64,000 nucleotides of DNA. Origin: Burkholderiales bacterium RIFOXYD12_FULL_59_19 (GTDB lineage Bacteria; Pseudomonadota; Gammaproteobacteria; Burkholderiales; Burkholderiaceae_C). The stretch spans positions 80,125-144,124 of the forward strand of contig MESQ01000005.1 in assembly GCA_001771065.1 (NCBI GenBank), in the 5' to 3' direction. Below are positions 33,262 to 41,960 of this stretch, one piece after another (within the stretch, counting starts at the first letter, position 1; each line of letters starts with the position of its first letter). The translations under genes and the position numbers were made by a program. Under the pieces are notes generated by a model that was not told the DNA's origin, did not search any database, and worked only from the letters and a program-made list of their open reading frames with translations.

Positions 33262-33822
33262 TCAAACCGCCATGATGTCGTGTTCTTTGGCTGCCACCAA
33301 TTGATCAATGGCACCAATGTGCCTGTCGGTCACTTTTTGAATGTCGGTTTCGCAGCGCTTTTGATCATCTTCGGACGCCAGCTTATCCTTGACCAGTTTC
33401 TTGACGCCCTCATTGGCATCACGGCGCAGGTTGCGCACGGCCACCTTGGCGCCCTCACCTTCGTTGCGCACCAGTTTGGTCAACTCTTTGCGGCGCTCTT
33501 CCGACATGGGCGGCATCGGTACCCGGATCAGGTCGCCCATGGACGACGGATTCAAACCAAGGTCGCTGTCGCGAATGGCTTTTTCAATTTTGGCGCCCAT
33601 ACCCTTTTCCCAGGGTTGCACACTGACCGTACGCGAATCCAGCAGCGACACATTGGCCACCTGGCTGATGGGCACCAAAGAACCGTAGTAGTCGACATGG
33701 ACGGTGTCCAGGATCGCAGGGTTGGCGCGTCCGGTGCGGATCTTGGTTAAATTATGTTTGAAAGCCTCAATGGATTGGTCCATCTTGGTTTCTGCGATAT
33801 TTTTAATTTCGGCGACTGACAT
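33262..33822 (-). CDS. frr: Ribosome recycling factor
   Basis: 186 residues, normal length. With EF-G splits the 70S ribosome after termination. Domain I three-helix bundle is formed by residues 1-30 and 105-186 ([22 protein letters not shown]-type [12 protein letters not shown]); domain II beta region holds [18 protein letters not shown] weak hairpin with a T run (33850-33876) separates it from pyrH. Confidence 0.97.
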   Translation of the reverse strand: MSVAEIKNIAETKMDQSIEAFKHNLTKIRTGRANPAILDTVHVDYYGSLVPISQVANVSLLDSRTVSVQPWEKGMGAKIEKAIRDSDLGLNPSSMGDLIRVPMPPMSEERRKELTKLVRNEGEGAKVAVRNLRRDANEGVKKLVKDKLASEDDQKRCETDIQKVTDRHIGAIDQLVAAKEHDIMAV

Positions 33823-33849
33823 GGGTCTTTCCTCACTCAGGGTTCAAAA

Positions 33850-33876
33850 TAAAAAAACGATTGACTGCGGTCAAAA
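33850..33876 (-). terminator. Weak terminator or attenuator between pyrH and frr
   Basis: On the minus strand a five-base stem TTGAC/GTCAA with a four-base loop is followed by TCG and seven T. The stem is short, so read-through into frr is expected. Confidence 0.35.
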
Positions 33877-33885
33877 TGGGTACGC

Positions 33886-34608
33886 TCAGGCGTACACCAG
33901 GGTACCCTCATCTTCGCCCAGCACCACACGCTTGAGCGCACCGTGCTTGAAAATCGAGAATACCTTGACCGGTAATTTTTGATCACGGCACAAGGCAAAA
34001 GCGGTCGCATCCATGATGCCCAGATTTTGCGAAATGGCTTCGTCAAAGGAAATCTTGCTGTAACGTGTGGCGCTTGGATCTTTTTTGGGATCTGCGCTGT
34101 AAACGCCATCGACCTTGGTGGCCTTGAGCACGATCTCGGCGCCAATCTCGGCACCGCGCAAAGCAGCTGCGGTGTCGGTGGTAAAAAATGGGTTCCCAGT
34201 ACCGGCAGCAAAAATCACCACCTTGCCTTCTTCCAGGTACTGGAGGGCCTTGGGACGCACATAAGGCTCGACCACCTGCTCAATGGCAATGGCCGACATC
34301 ACGCGCGCAATCAAGCCGGCCTTGTTCATGGTGTCACCCAGCGCCAACGAATTCATGACGGTGGCCAGCATGCCCATGTAGTCGGCCGTGGCACGGTCCA
34401 TACCCACCGAACCGCCCGCCACACCACGGAAAATATTGCCACCCCCAATGACCACAGCCACTTGCACACCCAGGGCTGTGACACCCACGATCTCGTCGAC
34501 CATGCGCACGATGGTGTCACGGTTGATGCCAAATTGGTCATCCCCCATCAGCGCTTCACCCGACAATTTGAGCAAAATTCTCTTGTAAGCCGGCTTGGCA
34601 TCTGACAT
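33886..34608 (-). CDS. pyrH: UMP kinase
   Basis: 240 residues. Hexameric bacterial UMP kinase of the amino acid kinase fold. Phosphate loop [14 protein letters not shown] at the N-terminus, GGGNIFRG near residue 57, [11 protein letters not shown], and [15 protein letters not shown]. Supplies UTP for UDP-GlcNAc, linking it to the lipid A genes downstream. Confidence 0.97.
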   Translation of the reverse strand: MSDAKPAYKRILLKLSGEALMGDDQFGINRDTIVRMVDEIVGVTALGVQVAVVIGGGNIFRGVAGGSVGMDRATADYMGMLATVMNSLALGDTMNKAGLIARVMSAIAIEQVVEPYVRPKALQYLEEGKVVIFAAGTGNPFFTTDTAAALRGAEIGAEIVLKATKVDGVYSADPKKDPSATRYSKISFDEAISQNLGIMDATAFALCRDQKLPVKVFSIFKHGALKRVVLGEDEGTLVYA

Positions 34609-34655
34609 GGGTGACTCCTGGGGTCTTGGGGAATTTAAAAAGCAGCAATGGCCGA

Positions 34656-35579
34656 TCAGGCGGCCTGTTGCGCAGCAGCCACCTGGGCTGCCACTTCGGC
34701 GGCGAAGTCGTCAACTTTTTTCTCAATGCCCTCACCCACAACATAGAGAGTAAAAGCCTTGACCGTGGTGGCTGCGGCCTTGAGCATTTGTTCAACCGTT
34801 TGCTTGTCGTTCTTGACAAAGGTCTGGTTCAGCAAAGAAACTTCCTTGAGGTATTTCTGCACGCCACCTTCAATGCGCTTGGTCACAATTTCTGCGGACT
34901 GCACGGGCTTGCCGGCAGCCGTGGCCACAGCAGCGTCTTCGGCCGCCTTGGCAGCTGCCACCGAGCGCTCGCGCGCCACCAACTCAGCGGGCACATCGTC
35001 ACTCGACAAGGCCACGGGCTTCATGGCGGCAATGTGCATCGCCACATCTTTGGCGGCGACGTCATCTCCTTCAAACTCAACCACCACACCAATGCGGGTG
35101 CCGTGCAGGTAAGAAGCCAGCTTGTTGCCACTGGCGAAACGTTTGAAACGGCGAAAGCTCATGTTCTCGCCAATCTTGCCAATCAAACCCTTGCGCACGT
35201 CTTCAAGCGTTGGGCCAAAACCGTCCTGCGAATACGCCAGGGCACCCAAGGCAGCCACATCGGCCGGATTGTGCTTGGCGATCAAAGCGGCAGCAGCGTT
35301 GGCCAAACCCAGGAAACTGTCGTTCTTGGTCACAAAGTCGGTTTCACAGTTCACTTCGAGCAACGCGCCCACACCCGCGTCCGCACTGTAGACCACCACG
35401 CCTTCAGCGGTGATGCGACCAGCCGCCTTGCCGGCCTTGCTGCCCAATTTGACACGCAACAGTTCTTCAGCCTTGACCATGTCGCCCTCGGCCTCGGTCA
35501 GGGCGCGCTTGCATTCCATCATGGGAGCATCGGTTTTGCCACGCAGTTCAGCCACCATGCTTGCAGTAATTACAGCCAT
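34656..35579 (-). CDS. tsf: Elongation factor Ts
   Basis: 307 residues. Guanine nucleotide exchange factor of EF-Tu. N-terminal UBA-like domain holds [20 protein letters not shown]; the core begins with the TDFV motif ([11 protein letters not shown]) near residue 80, followed by the dimerisation and C-terminal modules. Separated from rpsB by a strong hairpin with a T run. Confidence 0.97.
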   Translation of the reverse strand: MAVITASMVAELRGKTDAPMMECKRALTEAEGDMVKAEELLRVKLGSKAGKAAGRITAEGVVVYSADAGVGALLEVNCETDFVTKNDSFLGLANAAAALIAKHNPADVAALGALAYSQDGFGPTLEDVRKGLIGKIGENMSFRRFKRFASGNKLASYLHGTRIGVVVEFEGDDVAAKDVAMHIAAMKPVALSSDDVPAELVARERSVAAAKAAEDAAVATAAGKPVQSAEIVTKRIEGGVQKYLKEVSLLNQTFVKNDKQTVEQMLKAAATTVKAFTLYVVGEGIEKKVDDFAAEVAAQVAAAQQAA

Positions 35580-35618
35580 TTTTTTCTCCGGAAATCAGTT
35601 CAGTTTATCAATTGAAAT

Positions 35619-35648
35619 TAAAAAAAGGGGGCACACGAGCCCCCCTTT
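35619..35648 (-). terminator. Rho-independent terminator/attenuator between rpsB and tsf
   Basis: On the minus strand AAAGGGGGGC-tcgtgt-GCCCCCTTTTTTT: nine to ten base pairs, mostly G:C, followed by T. It would end part of the transcription after rpsB and so give more S2 than EF-Ts and downstream products. An internal terminator is known at the same place in E. coli. Confidence 0.85.
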
Positions 35649-35668
35649 GGATTGGGGTCGCCAACAGA

Positions 35669-36421
35669 TCAGGCAACAGCCTCATTGACCTCAACGAATT
35701 CGTCGGCACTTTCTTCAGCAACGGCCTTGACCACATCGTCCATGGCATTGGCGCGACCTTCGAGGATGGCATCGGCAATGCCACGGGCATACAACTCCAC
35801 GGCCTTGGAAGAGTCATCGTTACCAGGAATCACGTAGTCGATGCCTTCTGGCGAATGATTGGTGTCCACCACGGCAATCAGAGGGATGCCAAGCTTGCGG
35901 GCTTCGGCAATGGCAATCTTGTGGTAACCCACATCGATCACAAAAATGGCGTCTGGCAAGGTGGTCATATCCTGGATGCCACCAATGTCTTTTTCCAGCT
36001 TTTCGAGCTCACGGGCGAACATCAGTTGCTCTTTTTTGCTCATGCTGTCAAGGCCGGCTTCCTGCTGGATTTTCATGTCCTTGAGGCGCTTGATCGAGGT
36101 CTTGACGGTTTTAAAGTTGGTCAACATGCCACCCAACCAACGTGCGTCAACGTAGGGAACACCGGCGCGCTGCGCTTCGGTGGCCACGGTTTCACGCGCC
36201 TGACGCTTGGTGCCGACCATCAGCACGGTACCGCGCTTGGCCGAAATTTGGCGTGCAAACTTGGCAGCGTCCTGGAACATCGGCAGCGATTTTTCCAGGT
36301 TGATGATGTGGATTTTGTTGCGATGACCAAAGATGAAGGGTGCCATCTTGGGATTCCAGAAGCGGGTTTGGTGACCAAAGTGGACGCCGGCTTCCAGCAT
36401 TTCGCGCATAGTAACTGCCAT
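35669..36421 (-). CDS. rpsB: 30S ribosomal protein S2
   Basis: 250 residues from the ATG at 36421 ([20 protein letters not shown]), preceded by TTTGGAG. Conserved blocks: [29 protein letters not shown] and the C-terminal [19 protein letters not shown]. First gene of the long minus-strand run. Its leader has a conspicuous hairpin (36460-36477). Confidence 0.97.
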   Translation of the reverse strand: MAVTMREMLEAGVHFGHQTRFWNPKMAPFIFGHRNKIHIINLEKSLPMFQDAAKFARQISAKRGTVLMVGTKRQARETVATEAQRAGVPYVDARWLGGMLTNFKTVKTSIKRLKDMKIQQEAGLDSMSKKEQLMFARELEKLEKDIGGIQDMTTLPDAIFVIDVGYHKIAIAEARKLGIPLIAVVDTNHSPEGIDYVIPGNDDSSKAVELYARGIADAILEGRANAMDDVVKAVAEESADEFVEVNEAVA

Positions 36422-36459
36422 AAAAAACTCCAAAGGTTAGGTCTGAAATCCAGTTCGTT

Positions 36460-36477
36460 TTGCCAGAGTTCTGGCAA
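36460..36477 (-). promoter_or_regulatory. Hairpin in the rpsB leader
   Basis: Inverted repeat TTGCCAGA-gt-TCTGGCAA, 39-56 bases before the rpsB start codon. As RNA it gives a seven-base-pair stem with a four-base loop. S2 autoregulates rpsB–tsf through the leader in gammaproteobacteria; whether this hairpin serves that purpose here is inference. Confidence 0.45.
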
Positions 36478-36644
36478 CACCTTGATGAAACTGGTTTGCG
36501 GATTTACTCTACAGCAGGCGTTCATTGAACAGGCCCAACTACAAAGCCGGACGAGTATAACACCCTGCCCTTGTCGCCCACCGCCCGGGCGATTCATAGT
36601 ATTGGGCTGGTGGCGGCCGATTCCTGTGCAATAACAAGCGGTAT

Positions 36645-36789
36645 ACACGCACGGCACGGCGACTGGGTCATGCGCATGCGGTTTTGGAGCGAAATCACGC
36701 GCGAGGTAGCCGGATCGTCTGCACAGAATTTTCTGCGCGCGCCTTTCGTTCCAAAGCCCGGTCGCATGACCCAATCACTATGCCTCAAG
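36645..36789 (+). repeat. ~145-bp long-hairpin repeat, copy 1
   Basis: Occupies the middle of the 400-base gap between rpsB and hslO; the rest of that gap (36478-36644) shows only the expected rpsB upstream region. The left arm starts ACACGCACGGCACGGCGACT, continues through GGGTCATGCG and GGTTTTGGAGCGAAATCACG; the right arm mirrors it (TTTCGTTCCAAAGCCCGG, CATGACCCAATCACTATGCC). Arms are about 55 bases each, roughly three quarters complementary. Further copies at 40492-40637 (same orientation) and 41756-41900 (inverted). Confidence 0.92.
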
Positions 36790-36821
36790 GTATTTCCCAG
36801 AACGGCGTCTCACCACCCGGC

Positions 36822-37805
36822 TTACTGCAAGGGTGTCGGCGGCACCTGGACGTGCGGCTGCAAAAATATCTGGGCGGCATCCACTGCATCAAAGCGGTAT
36901 TGCAGGCCACAAAAATCACAGCCTACCTCAATCATCTCTCGCTCCTGCAGAATGCTGTCCACCTCCGGTTGCCCCAGACTCAGCAACATCCGGGACACCC
37001 GCTCGCGGCTGCAGGAGCACGAAAAGTGGGGGCCAGATTCGCCCTGCAAAGGCTCGAATCGCAGCAATTGTTCTTCCCAGAACAAGCGGTGCAGGATGGT
37101 CTCAACGTCCAACGTCAACAACTCTTCGCGTTTCAGACTGGATGCCAGCATGGCGATACGCTTGTAATGTTCATTGACGCCAATCTGGTCTTCGTCTGAG
37201 GTTTGCGCATGCCCAGCCAGGTTGCCCTGGCCCGCCATCGGCAAGCGCTGGATCAGCAGTCCAGCGGCCACCCGGTCATCAGCGGCCAGCACCAGCGTGG
37301 TGTCCAACTGTTCACTTTGCAACATGTAGTGCTGTAGCACATCGCTGAATTTTTCGAGCTTTTCACGGGCGTCACCAAACAGCGGCACCACGCCCTGGTA
37401 GGGCTGCTGACCGGGCTGGCGGTCCTTGGGGTCGAGCGTGATGGCACAGCGACCCTGGTTGCCGACATTGACCATCTGGCTCAGCGTGGCGTCCGGACTG
37501 AGCGCGCCGTTGACAGTGGCAGTGGCGCGCAGGGAAAAGTCGCTTTGCACCTCGACCACCGCCAACTTCACCGGACCATCACCAAACACCTGTACGATCA
37601 GCGAACCGTTGAACTTGATGTTGGACTGCATCAACACAGCAGCCGCCGTCATTTCACCCAGCAGCACCTGTACGGGCGGCGGGTAAGCACCATGGGTGGT
37701 GTTGCTGGCGCGGCGACGCAATATCTCAACCCAGGCATCGGTCAGACGCACCACCGCACCGCGCACCGGCAGGCCGTCGAAAATAAATTTGTGAATTTCA
37801 GACAT
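36822..37805 (-). CDS. hslO: Hsp33 family redox-regulated molecular chaperone
   Basis: 327 residues. Cytosolic holdase switched on by oxidation and unfolding. The C-terminal zinc switch is complete: CSCS around residue 263 and CDFC about 30 residues later (CxC and CxxC, four zinc-binding cysteines). The N-terminal domain starts HKFIFDGLPVRGAVVRL. The gene ends 32 bases from a long-hairpin repeat and is preceded by three tandem short hairpins. Confidence 0.95.
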   Translation of the reverse strand: MSEIHKFIFDGLPVRGAVVRLTDAWVEILRRRASNTTHGAYPPPVQVLLGEMTAAAVLMQSNIKFNGSLIVQVFGDGPVKLAVVEVQSDFSLRATATVNGALSPDATLSQMVNVGNQGRCAITLDPKDRQPGQQPYQGVVPLFGDAREKLEKFSDVLQHYMLQSEQLDTTLVLAADDRVAAGLLIQRLPMAGQGNLAGHAQTSDEDQIGVNEHYKRIAMLASSLKREELLTLDVETILHRLFWEEQLLRFEPLQGESGPHFSCSCSRERVSRMLLSLGQPEVDSILQEREMIEVGCDFCGLQYRFDAVDAAQIFLQPHVQVPPTPLQ

Positions 37806-37808
37806 GTA

Positions 37809-37973
37809 AACCCTTGTGGGTCAGACCACTCGCACAGCGACGTGCTCTGACCCCAACTGATTGGAAAACCTTGTGGGTCAGACCACTCGCATAGCGACGT
37901 GCTCTGACCCCAACTAACTTGAGACTTTGCGGGTCAGACCACTCGCATAGCGACGTGCTCTGACCCCAACTGA
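37809..37973. repeat. Three tandem copies of a ~57-bp hairpin repeat (GGGTCAGA family)
   Basis: Units repeat every 56-57 bases (GGGTCAGA begins at 37818, 37875 and 37931). Each folds as GGGTCAGACCAC-TCGC-(ACA or ATA)-GCGA-C-GTGCTCTGACCC: outer stem of eight pairs, inner CAC/GTG and TCGC/GCGA with one bulged C. Units are nearly identical; differences fall in the loop and linkers. They fill the gap between hslO and the gamma carbonic anhydrase gene and overlap the end of the latter. Confidence 0.93.
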
Positions 37974-38498
37974 TTAGAAAACCTTGTGCAAACTGGCTTT
38001 GAAGCGCTGCGCATTGGCCACGTAATGCCGGGCGCTGTCACGCAGCCCCTGCAACTGCTCTGGCGTGAGTTGCCGCACCACTTTGGCCGGTGTGCCCATG
38101 ATCATGGAACCATCTGGAAATTCCTTGCCCTCGGTTACCAGCGAGCCGGCACCGACCAGGCAGCCCTTGCCAATTTTGGCGCCATTGAGCACCACCGCGC
38201 CAATGCCGATCAAGCTGTCATCACCGATGGTGCAACCGTGCAGCATGGCCTTGTGGCCGACAGTCACACCCGAGCCAATCGTCAAAGGCATGCCGACATC
38301 GGCGTGCAGCACGCTCAGGTCCTGGATATTGGTCTGCGCACCCACGCGGATGACGGCCGTATCGCCCCGCACCACCACGCCAAACCAGATGCCGACCTCG
38401 TCACCCAGCACCACATCACCCATCACCTCGGCGCTATCAGCCACCCAGGCAGACTCAGCAATTTGCGGTGACACACCTTCAAGTTCATAGATGGCCAT
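37974..38498 (-). CDS. Gamma-class carbonic anhydrase-like protein (YrdA/PaaY type)
   Basis: 174 residues of left-handed beta-helix hexapeptide repeats (GDVVLGDEVGIWFGVVVRGD at about 27-46). The three zinc-ligand histidines of the gamma carbonic anhydrase fold are in SVLHADVGMPLT, VGHKAMLHGCTIGD. Family members are carbonic anhydrases, acetyl- or thioester-handling proteins, or unknown; activity cannot be decided. Divergent from the DUF455 gene, 51 bases between starts. Confidence 0.9.
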   Translation of the reverse strand: MAIYELEGVSPQIAESAWVADSAEVMGDVVLGDEVGIWFGVVVRGDTAVIRVGAQTNIQDLSVLHADVGMPLTIGSGVTVGHKAMLHGCTIGDDSLIGIGAVVLNGAKIGKGCLVGAGSLVTEGKEFPDGSMIMGTPAKVVRQLTPEQLQGLRDSARHYVANAQRFKASLHKVF

Positions 38499-38549
38499 TG
38501 CGTTCCTTTGATTTCATTTATCTAGAATTGTAGGGAAAGCCGGCACCGC

Positions 38550-39404
38550 ATGATCTCCACTGACACCATTTCCCCCATCCGTCCAACCCACCGCCAGCCC
38601 GCCAAGGCCTTGCGCGCCGAGTGCCTGCGCCTGCTGCAAATCAATTCCCCAGACGACAAGGCAGCCCAGGTGCAACGGCTCGATGTCGCCCAGTGCACAC
38701 TGGATACGACTGAAACCTTGATCGCGCCAAGCCAACTGCCCGGCCGACCCGAACGCCCGCTGCTGGTGCACCCCTCACAGCTCAGAACCCGCGCCGTGGG
38801 CACCCTGCAAGGCCGCGCCGGCTTGATCCATGCCCTCACCCACATTGAGGCCAATGCCATCAATCTGGCGCTTGACATCGTGTGGCGCTTTGCCGGTATG
38901 CCGACCGACTTTTACCGGGATTGGTGGCGGGTGGCGCAGGAGGAAGCGCTGCATTTTGAATTGCTCAACGCCCACCTGAAGCAGATGGGCTTTACCTATG
39001 GCGACTTTCCCGCGCATGACGGCTTGTGGGAGATGGCAGAGCGCACCCATAGCGACATCCTGGCGCGTCTGGCGCTGGTACCGCGCACGTTGGAAGCGCG
39101 TGGGCTGGATGCCACACCCGCCGTGCGCAACCGGCTGGTGTCGGTGGGCGACTTGAGCGCTGCCAAGATTTTGGACATCATCCTGCGCGACGAAATCGGC
39201 CATGTGGCCACTGGCAACCGCTGGTACCGTTACCTCTGCGCGGTGCGCCAAATCGACCCCATCACCACCTATGCGGCGCTGGCGCAACGTTATCAGGCCC
39301 CCATCCTCAAAGGCCCCTTCAACCTGGTAGCGCGTCGCGCTGCGGGCTTTTCTGAGGCCGAACTCTCAGCCCTGCAGGTGCCAACCGAAGTCACCACCGG
39401 GTGA
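38550..39404 (+). CDS. DUF455 family ferritin-like protein
   Basis: 284 residues. Four-helix ferritin-like domain with the paired carboxylate/histidine motifs expected of a di-iron site: LTHIEANAINLALDIVWRF, WWRVAQEEALHFELL and ILRDEIGHVATGNRWYRYLC. DUF455 proteins have no settled function. It points towards xerD and away from the carbonic anhydrase-like gene; no partner is apparent. Confidence 0.9.
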   Translation: MISTDTISPIRPTHRQPAKALRAECLRLLQINSPDDKAAQVQRLDVAQCTLDTTETLIAPSQLPGRPERPLLVHPSQLRTRAVGTLQGRAGLIHALTHIEANAINLALDIVWRFAGMPTDFYRDWWRVAQEEALHFELLNAHLKQMGFTYGDFPAHDGLWEMAERTHSDILARLALVPRTLEARGLDATPAVRNRLVSVGDLSAAKILDIILRDEIGHVATGNRWYRYLCAVRQIDPITTYAALAQRYQAPILKGPFNLVARRAAGFSEAELSALQVPTEVTTG

Positions 39405-39418
39405 ATCCATGCACGCGC

Positions 39419-40366
39419 TCAGCCACGCGGATGGTGCTGGGCATGCAAGGTTTTCAGGCGTTCCCGGGCCACATGGGTATAGATGGTGGTGGTGGAAATA
39501 TCCACATGACCCAGCAGCAGTTGCACCGCCCGCAGGTCGGCACCATGGTTGAGCAAATGCGTGGCAAAGGCATGGCGCAGCGTGTGGGGTGACAGCGGGA
39601 CCGTGATGCCCGCCAGCAGCGCGTATTTTTTGACGAGCATCCAGAACATGACCCGGCTCATGGCGGTGCCCGGCGTGCTGCCGCGTTGTGTCACAAACAG
39701 GGCGTCGCTGGCATGGCCGGCCAACAACTCGGCCCTGGGCTGCGCCAGATAACGTTTCAGCCACAGGCTGGCGACCTCGCCAAACGGTACCAGACGCTCC
39801 TTGTTGCCCTTGCCGAACACCCGCAGCACGTTGTCGTTCAGGCTCACGTTCAGCACTTTCAGGCCCACCAGCTCACTCACCCGCAGGCCGCTGGCGTACA
39901 TCAGCTCGAGCATGGTGCGGTCACGCAACCCTAAGGCTTCTGAGGTGTCCGGGGCGTTCAACAGGGCTTCCACTTGCGCTTCGGTCAGCGTTTTGGGCAT
40001 ACGCAACGGTTGTTTGGCGGCCTGCAGCTTGAGTGTGGGGTCTGTGCTCAGCATGCGCTCACGCAAGGCCCAACGGTAGAAACGTTTGAACACCGTCAGA
40101 CGGCGGTTAGCGGTGGTAGCTTTGGTGCTGCCATGCTGGTCGGCAAAATAACTGTTGAGCAGCAGCTCGGTACCGCCCAGCAGACTGCCGCCTTGCGCTG
40201 CGAGCCAGGCGCCAAACAAGGTGAGATCACGCCGGTAAGCCGCCAGGGTGTTGCTGGACAAGCCCTCTTCCAGCCACAGGGCATCGATGAAGGTGTCGAT
40301 CACCGGTTCCGCCGTTTTTTTGGCGCCTTGGGCAACGAAGTAGGCAACAGGTGGCGTTTGGGTCAT
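39419..40366 (-). CDS. xerD: Site-specific tyrosine recombinase XerD
   Basis: 315 residues from the ATG at 40366 (MTQTPPVAYFVAQGAKK). With XerC resolves chromosome dimers at dif. N-terminal SAM-like core-binding domain (FIDALWLEEGLSSNTLAAYRRDL) and C-terminal catalytic domain with R in YASGLRVSELVGL, HxxR in LSPHTLRHAFATHL, H in LLLGHVDISTT and Tyr in TIYTHVARERL. Not flanked by phage or integron genes, which fits the housekeeping enzyme. Confidence 0.93.
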   Translation of the reverse strand: MTQTPPVAYFVAQGAKKTAEPVIDTFIDALWLEEGLSSNTLAAYRRDLTLFGAWLAAQGGSLLGGTELLLNSYFADQHGSTKATTANRRLTVFKRFYRWALRERMLSTDPTLKLQAAKQPLRMPKTLTEAQVEALLNAPDTSEALGLRDRTMLELMYASGLRVSELVGLKVLNVSLNDNVLRVFGKGNKERLVPFGEVASLWLKRYLAQPRAELLAGHASDALFVTQRGSTPGTAMSRVMFWMLVKKYALLAGITVPLSPHTLRHAFATHLLNHGADLRAVQLLLGHVDISTTTIYTHVARERLKTLHAQHHPRG

Positions 40367-40491
40367 GGGCTTGGCGACAATCAAAAAAATAGGTCCATCT
40401 TATGATGGGCTGTCATTGGTTTACGCCAAACGTGTGCGATTCAACGTGTTGGACCGGCGGTGGCCGATTTTGGGGTGTTGACAGGCGGCTC

Positions 40492-40637
40492 ACACGCACG
40501 GCACGGCGACTGGGTCATGCGCGTGCGGTTTTGAAGCGAAATCACGCGCGAGGTGGCCGGGATCGTATGCAAAGTGTTTTCTGCGCGCGCCTTTCGCTCC
40601 AAAGCCCGGTCACATGACCCAATCACCATGCCTCAAG
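40492..40637 (+). repeat. ~145-bp long-hairpin repeat, copy 2
   Basis: Lies in the 340-base gap between xerD and the AEC permease; nothing else is recognised in that gap. Same orientation as copy 1 and about 85% identical to it by eye: ACACGCACGGCACGGCGACT opens, GGTTTTGAAGCGAAATCACG and TTTCGCTCCAAAGCCCGG form the arms, CCTCAAG closes. The similarity to copy 1 also extends weakly upstream (GGTGGCCGATT). Short open frames across the copies give similar peptides only because the DNA is repeated. Confidence 0.92.
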
Positions 40638-40706
40638 TTCGTTCAGTTTGAATCACACTCGTCTCAAGTAAGCTCTGCGAGCGGCATGGCCTGCTATTCT
40701 CAAGGC

Positions 40707-41621
40707 GTGAACTACGCTCAACTCCTCTTTCCTGATTTCTCGCTGATTTTGATCGGCTACCTGATCTGCCGCTTCACGCCTTTGAACCGGGCCGTGTGGA
40801 CGCAGGTGGAACAACTGGTGTACTTTTTGTTCTTTCCGGTGCTGCTGTTTCACTCCATCCTGAAAAGCCCGCTCGACCTCAGCGCCGCAGGCAACCTGGT
40901 GGGGGCTGGCTGGGCGCTGGGGCTTGGCGGTATTGCCATGGCCTACTCGGTGCCCTACTGGCCGGGTCTTAAAGCGCATGTCGCTGCGCGCCAACACGCC
41001 GCCAGTGCACAAATTGCGTTCAGGTTCAACTCTTTCATTGGTCTGGCACTGGCCGACCGGCTGGCCGGGCCACCGGGCCTGCTGGTGATTGCGTTGCTGA
41101 TTGGCATCAGTGTGCCGCTGATGAACATTGGTGCGGTGTGGCCGATGGCGCGGCATGCCCAACGCGGTTTTTTGGGCGAATTGGTACGCAACCCGCTGAT
41201 CATTGGCACCGCCAGCGGCCTTGCTGCCAACCTGGCCGGCTTTTCCATCCCGGGCTGGGCCGAGCCCACGGTGACACGGATTGGTGGCGCATCTTTGACG
41301 CTCGGTCTGATGGCTGCTGGTGCTGGCATGCAACTCAGCGCCCTGAACCATGCCAAGCTGCTGGGGTTGGCGGTGCTGTTAATTCGCCATTTGTTGATGC
41401 CGCTGTGGGCGCTGGCCTTGTGCCTGATGTTTGGCCTGAATCAAGTGCAAGCTACCATTTTGCTGATGTTCTCGGCCCTGCCGACCGCTTCAAGCGCTTA
41501 TGTTTTGGCAGCACGCATGGGGTATGACGGACCCTATGTGGCGGCGCTGGTGACGGTGTCTACCGTGCTCGGTATGCTGAGTTTGCCGCTGGCGCTGGGG
41601 GTTTTGAGGTCGTTTGTTTAG
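40707..41621 (+). CDS. AEC family transporter (auxin efflux carrier-like permease)
   Basis: 304 residues from GTG 40707 (VNYAQLLFPDFSLILIGYL), a start that matches the family; an ATG at 40686 and the repeat-derived frame from 40614 are rejected. About ten membrane segments in two halves, with the polar break in the second half (GIATASGLAANLAGFSIP-like). Homologues export malonate, malate or other organic anions; substrate unknown. Flanked by inverted long-hairpin repeats at 40.5 and 41.8 kb. Confidence 0.88.
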   Translation: MNYAQLLFPDFSLILIGYLICRFTPLNRAVWTQVEQLVYFLFFPVLLFHSILKSPLDLSAAGNLVGAGWALGLGGIAMAYSVPYWPGLKAHVAARQHAASAQIAFRFNSFIGLALADRLAGPPGLLVIALLIGISVPLMNIGAVWPMARHAQRGFLGELVRNPLIIGTASGLAANLAGFSIPGWAEPTVTRIGGASLTLGLMAAGAGMQLSALNHAKLLGLAVLLIRHLLMPLWALALCLMFGLNQVQATILLMFSALPTASSAYVLAARMGYDGPYVAALVTVSTVLGMLSLPLALGVLRSFV

Positions 41622-41755
41622 TCAGTTTGGTCAATTTAGTCAACACACCATCAAACCACATTGATGTGCGGTAATTTTTTTCAAAAACAAATGCAGGTGT
41701 ATTTTGGGATTGGCACTTGACGGGTGGGATTCAAATTAATGTGTTGCTCAACGAC

Positions 41756-41900
41756 CTTGAGGTATGGTGATTGGGTCATGTGACCGGGCTTTGGAACGAA
41801 AGGCGCGCGCAAAATGCATTCTGCGTACGACCTGGCAGCTTCGCGCGTGATTTCGCTCCAAAACCGCATGCGCATGACCCAGTCGCCGTGCCGTGCGTGT
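41756..41900 (-). repeat. ~145-bp long-hairpin repeat, copy 3 (inverted)
   Basis: Reverse-complement copy of the elements at 36645 and 40492, in the 335-base gap between the AEC gene and queG. Reads CTTGAGGTATGGTGATTGGG ... CGCATGACCCAGTCGCCG and ends CGTGCCGTGCGTGT. The arms are intact; the central loop has diverged (GCATTCTGCGTACGACCTGG). The flanking 41622-41755 is AT-rich with no gene seen. Confidence 0.92.
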
Positions 41901-41935
41901 AAGCAGCCTGTCAAACAATTGAGCGTTAACTGGCG

Positions 41936-41960
41936 TTAATTGGGGTCAGAATCCAATTAA
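41936..41960. repeat. TTAATTGG-N9-CCAATTAA palindrome at the queG stop
   Basis: Perfect eight-base arms TTAATTGG and CCAATTAA around GGTCAGAAT. The right arm contains the queG stop codon. A second copy, inverted and with the core AATCTGACT, lies at 58164-58188. The GGTCAGA core links it to the GGGTCAGA hairpin family. Confidence 0.8.

Noticed and set aside
37809..37973. Possible CRISPR array at the three tandem units.
   Set aside because: The whole 57-base unit is repeated with no variable spacers, units are long hairpins, and no cas gene is nearby.
39419..40366. XerD as integrase of a genomic island.
   Set aside because: No tRNA or attachment site, no phage or cargo genes, and the protein has normal XerD length and motifs.
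36571..41914. Short open frames at 36571-37167, 40402-40617 and 41681-41914 that encode similar peptides (HARHGDWVM... and APFVPKPG...).
   Set aside because: The shared peptide is the translation of the 145-bp palindromic repeat; there are no ribosome sites and the frames run into unrelated DNA on both sides.
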